This document shows positions 60,540 through 64,000 of a stretch of DNA of 64,000 bases, one piece after another (positions within the stretch are counted from its first letter, which is position 1; each line of letters begins with the position of its first letter). The stretch comes from Ophioderma brevispina (lineage: Eukaryota; Echinodermata; Ophiuroidea; Amphilepidida; Ophiodermatidae), in NCBI GenBank assembly GCA_023653785.1, contig JAMKCH010056715.1, forward strand, positions 82,382 through 146,381, given 5' to 3'. The translations under genes were made by a program, and so were the position numbers. The notes beneath the pieces were generated by a model. That model had not been told where the DNA came from. It was given only the letters and a program-made list of their open reading frames with translations, and ran no database searches.

Positions 60540-61589
60540 TTTTTCAAAATATTGGAAAAGACGGGATGAGAAGCCAAATGTTATTTTTTGGACACAGTTT
60601 CATGTACCCACCACTCCTCACAAAACCCATATAAACCTTTTAAACAAACTCATCAGAACTGGGGAAAACAACAGTATTTGAACATGCTATGTCGTGTGGT
60701 AAAAAGTACTGGCCTCAGGTTGGTGAGTGTATCGACCTCCACCTTCCACAGAAAATGGCTCAAAACCAGCCAAATATTGGAAGAATGTGAGTATTTGATA
60801 GTGGTTTCTTGATGAAATCAATCTTGCTCAGACACAAACATTTTTCTTGGGGATTCAATATGCAGTTGATCAGCCTTCAAAAACGGAGAGGTTGCCAGAT
60901 TTTGGATGCTCTTAAGTCGACATGAATTATATCAACACGTCCATACATCCACACACAAAAAAGTCACAGTTAGACATTAAGTAGATCAAGTGATGATGAT
61001 AGATTTGGTTATCAAAAGTATTGTGTTCCAGCTTAGGTTCTGATCCATGCTAGTTGATGTGTCATGAATATGCCAAAACCTCTTCCACCAAAAATAATAT
61101 CTAAAGTCAGAAATACAAGAACATGATAATCGCAGTTTTCTAGTGATTAGCTTCTTCCATTGATTGGTCTGACTTTCGAGGTATGTTGATGAAGTGATCT
61201 TGAGCAAATAGCTCAAGTGTTACAACTGTACTGATGAGCTGCCCATTCAGGCCACGTTCTCGAAGTTGAGACCCTCGGTTCCCCTGGTATATTAGTGAAA
61301 ATATGATGAAAGGTGTGTGCGGTCGCCCATTAGAACGAAAATGGCCCGTGTTACGTAAACAAAGAGATGATTGATAATATGCATACATAGATCAAATCTA
61401 AACAGAGTTAACAACTTCATTCAATCTGCTCAAGGAGGATATAAAATGATGAACTGAAATCGTGAGAGCTTCATTGGTTACTGTAATGGAAAGAGTTAGC
61501 TTTAAGGTGCTTCTCCTGACTTTAAGGGAATGAATCATCTTAGAATGCTTACCTGTACGATATTCTTATCAGGTATACCTCTGAAGGCA
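60540..61589. other. No feature recognised
   Basis: Possibly further decayed LINE sequence, but no motif could be aligned. Confidence 0.35.
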
Positions 61590-61975
61590 TGGTTCTGCGC
61601 TAGAGAATGCCAATTTCTTCAGCGATTATCGTACCTCGATCAAATTGGTGGACAAAGCATTTTGTGTTGGGGTCCGCGCTTTGGAAACTCTCTCCCATCT
61701 GTATTCGCGTTTGGTCCACAGTTAATGATTAAAAGGCCCTGAAAACTCTCCTTTCCATCTGAATGAGTGGTTTTAATCAGGTGCCTGGTTTTCAATTGAT
61801 GATTTTATAAATGTTTGATTTTTAGAGTTGTATATTCAATTTGGCTGTTGTTGATTTTTAACTATATTAAATGTACTCTAAGGTTATTTTTAATTTGACC
61901 TTTGTACAGCGCTAGTCAATTGGCATAGCGCTTAGAATGCTGTGTTCAATAATACTAAAAATCACATAATATGTG
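61590..61975 (+). pseudogene. CR1/L2-like LINE relic: RT C-terminus and 3' region
   Basis: The plus-strand frame gives GGQSILCWGPRFGNSLPS (61648-61701), fitting the CR1/L2 C-terminal pattern G.RSF...APRLWNSLP. In another frame KALKTLLS (61731-61754) fits the following FK..LKT.LF, so a frameshift is present. Downstream, GTACAGCGCTAGTC (61906-61919) with CATAGCGCTTAG (61924-61935) resembles the GTAAAGCGC...AGCGCTATA 3' ends of that group. Only the last few dozen codons survive. Confidence 0.72.
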
Positions 61976-63890
61976 GCACAGTGTAACTGTCAATAATAAA
62001 CAGTCGTGTGTGTAAAGATTTTCACACAGCCATCAGTACCTCTGAAAAGGACACACCCCTGCGGCATGTATTGTATTAATATATTTTTTACTTCACGGAG
62101 TACCTATTTTGAACAAATTATTATTAAAGTTGTGAATCTTTTCTAAAATCTTTCATATTTTCTTAAAGTTGAATATCAACTATACAATATTACTATACTC
62201 CATGTCCGACCTTGCCAATTTTTGCGACGTTGCTAAGAAATTACTCACGAGTCCTGTTTGTTGGCAATGCCCCATTTTATCAAGCAGTGTGTGTAGTATA
62301 TCCATTGCAGTGTGTGGTGTATAATTATACGCCACCATTGTCCTGTCTCACATGCGTGGTAAGATATTGATTTTGTTATACCCGCTGTGCACCAGTCATT
62401 TATTTATTGACCTATGTCTACAATCAGGTGTTTTTCTTGCTTTTAACAAGAAACAAATATAATTAGAATGTTTTAATATATTAAAAAAAACACTTTTTAA
62501 AAAATACAACTAGTTAAGAGTTAATATTTTCAACAACAACTTTACGTATTTTATTTCCAGAATATTATGTTGATAATCGTGTTACTTGTGTTAAATGTAC
62601 GAGCCTGCTACACTTATTTATGGAAAGAGACACTATCAAGTTATGTGGACTAAATTGACAAATGTACAAAACTCGAGCATCATCTTATACGATCACAAGC
62701 TATTTCTCCTAAATCTAAAGATTCCCCTCTTTATTAATAATGTATTGTGGTCAAACCAAAAAAGGTTTATAAATAGTTACAGAAGGGAGGCGATCTTGAA
62801 TTTTTATAAAGCCTATCAATCTTTGTACCAGTTGGTAATCAAAGTGGCAGAAACCTGTAAGTCAAAACTCAACACGTCCTTGGGTTGAAATTACTATTTC
62901 TTCAAGCAATATTTTATTTCCTCCTCCATATTCTTAAAACATCTTCGTGGTCATGTATGCGGAACGATGCAGTATTGAGCTACATTGATGCTACATTGAA
63001 CACCGTATTAAAACGGTGCAAAGCTCATCCTAGGCGTACAATGCGATCTGTTAATCTTTGAGTGGAAAATCATACCCAAGGGGGTGAAGCCCATTCACAA
63101 CCAGTCGGCCGTGCTGGGCGCTACATTTTGATATTGCACGGAATAATTATTATTTTGGGCTGCTTGTATACACACAATAATGTCATTCGATACAATAATC
63201 CCGACAAATATCATTTGTTTGGATGTTGGGGTGCTATTGGTGGGTTAAATTTTTCCTACCCATGGCAACAAGGGGGGGGGACAATGACATGACACTTCCC
63301 AGTCGTCTTGATTTAAATAAACCGCCTCATGAATACATTTTTCTTTCACTATCGCCGCATTGCATTATGAGAAAAAAGAGTATCTGGCCAAGATCCAGTA
63401 CCTATTATTAAACATACACTGCCACCTCTCACACATACATCAATTTGTATCACTAATCGGTAGTGATATGCCAAAGCGGCACCACAGTATGTGGAAAAGG
63501 GGAAGGCAGCCATTGCTTTCTATTGTTGGTACTCTATTTTTCTTTGTGGTCGGCCAAACAGGCGAGACGAGGATTTCGAAACGATTACGTAACGTTTTGC
63601 CTCTCTATCTATATAGAACCTCTTTGTCAGAACCAACAAGAAATGCTATTCACAGCTGTCTGCGTCAACAAAAACCACTGGGAAGTAAACAAACTCATGA
63701 TAAGGCCACGCCACGAAATATATTTCTGTGTATTAATTACCCAGACTAATATCTTATTTTAATTCACAAGTTAGACTGCATTGGTGCGAAAATCTTGTAT
63801 TGGCCACTCACTATTTTTCCCAAAAGACTGGATTGCAAGCTCCTCTACACCGTGCACTCAACGTGTAATATTTGATAGATGTTAAAAAAG
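61976..63890. other. No feature recognised
   Basis: Non-coding. Frames of 97-129 codons at 62595-62888 and 63360-63762 show no domain. A short G tract is at 63271-63279. Confidence 0.4.
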
Positions 63891-63911
63891 CAAGCCCGTG
63901 ATATACTTCAG

Positions 63912-64000
63912 TCGCAGCGAACGATTTTGCCGGTGAGCATGCGTAACACGTGATCTTGAGTCAAAATCCGGTACTGCGCATTGCCAGTCGCTCGCTGCGA
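63912..64000. repeat. CpG-rich inverted repeat at the window edge
   Basis: TCGCAGCGAACGA (63912-63924) faces TCGCTCGCTGCGA (63988-64000), complementary at all but one base. The 89 bp between and including them hold about ten CpGs and also ACACGTG and TACTGCGCA. It may be a small element or the start of something continuing past the window. Confidence 0.5.

Noticed and set aside
1..64000. CRISPR array, operon or bacterial origin
   Set aside because: No spaced direct repeats, no ribosome-binding-site/gene layout; the repeats are inverted-end elements, microsatellites and dispersed families.

Overview
The window reads as AT-rich animal nuclear DNA, most likely from a marine invertebrate. This is inferred from style only: no long open frames, microsatellites, many short inverted-repeat transposons and worn LINE tails. 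The species cannot be named from the sequence. I found no host protein-coding gene, tRNA, rRNA or CRISPR array I could defend. The longest open frame is 156 codons and has no recognisable domain.

What the window does hold is a dense set of mobile-element relics, found by comparing it with itself on both strands. Letters are my own labels. Four families have TTAA at both ends, as piggyBac-type insertions do: B (42.2 kb, with a short piece at 37.4 kb), C (9.0, 28.0, 30.5 kb, with a diverged copy at 31.6 kb), D (13.1, 27.0 kb) and E (39.2, 49.7, 55.8 kb). One element (Q, 5.9-6.4 kb) has hAT-like ends and an 8-bp target duplication. Two (O at 28.3 kb, P at 23.1-24.2 kb) have Tc1/mariner-like ends flanked by TA. 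Other inverted-repeat families are A (4.4, 12.3 kb), G (15.4, 45.7 kb), H (25.1 kb), I (33.1-34.1 kb, a large foldback), J (45.5 kb), K (five copies plus a piece, at 8.0, 8.3, 9.6, 54.1, 54.2 and 39.1 kb), M (58.2 kb), N (9.9 kb) and S (2.6 kb). Family L (54.8 and 56.6 kb, opposite strands) and family F (19.5 and 47.2 kb) are dispersed repeats without clear inverted ends.

Four degraded non-LTR retrotransposon C-termini are readable as protein: 30.0 kb (-), 47.4-47.7 kb (-), 60.0-60.5 kb (-) and 61.6-61.8 kb (+).

Layout: 0-13 kb, elements S, A, Q, K, C, N, A, D; 13-23 kb, sparse, with G, a GA-rich tract and F; 23-34 kb, P, H, D, C with nested O, a LINE tail, C, a C-like copy and I; 34-50 kb, a quiet stretch then E, B, J+G, F and a LINE tail; 50-57 kb, E, the K pair, L, E, L; 58-64 kb, M, a CpG-rich block, two LINE tails, and a CpG-rich inverted repeat at the window edge. 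The elements do not form a pathway. The strongest structural observations are the repeated G-tract/C-tract hairpins of family E, the O insertion that can be dated relative to its host copy C, and nuclear-receptor DR1-like and CRE-like sites carried inside repeat families.
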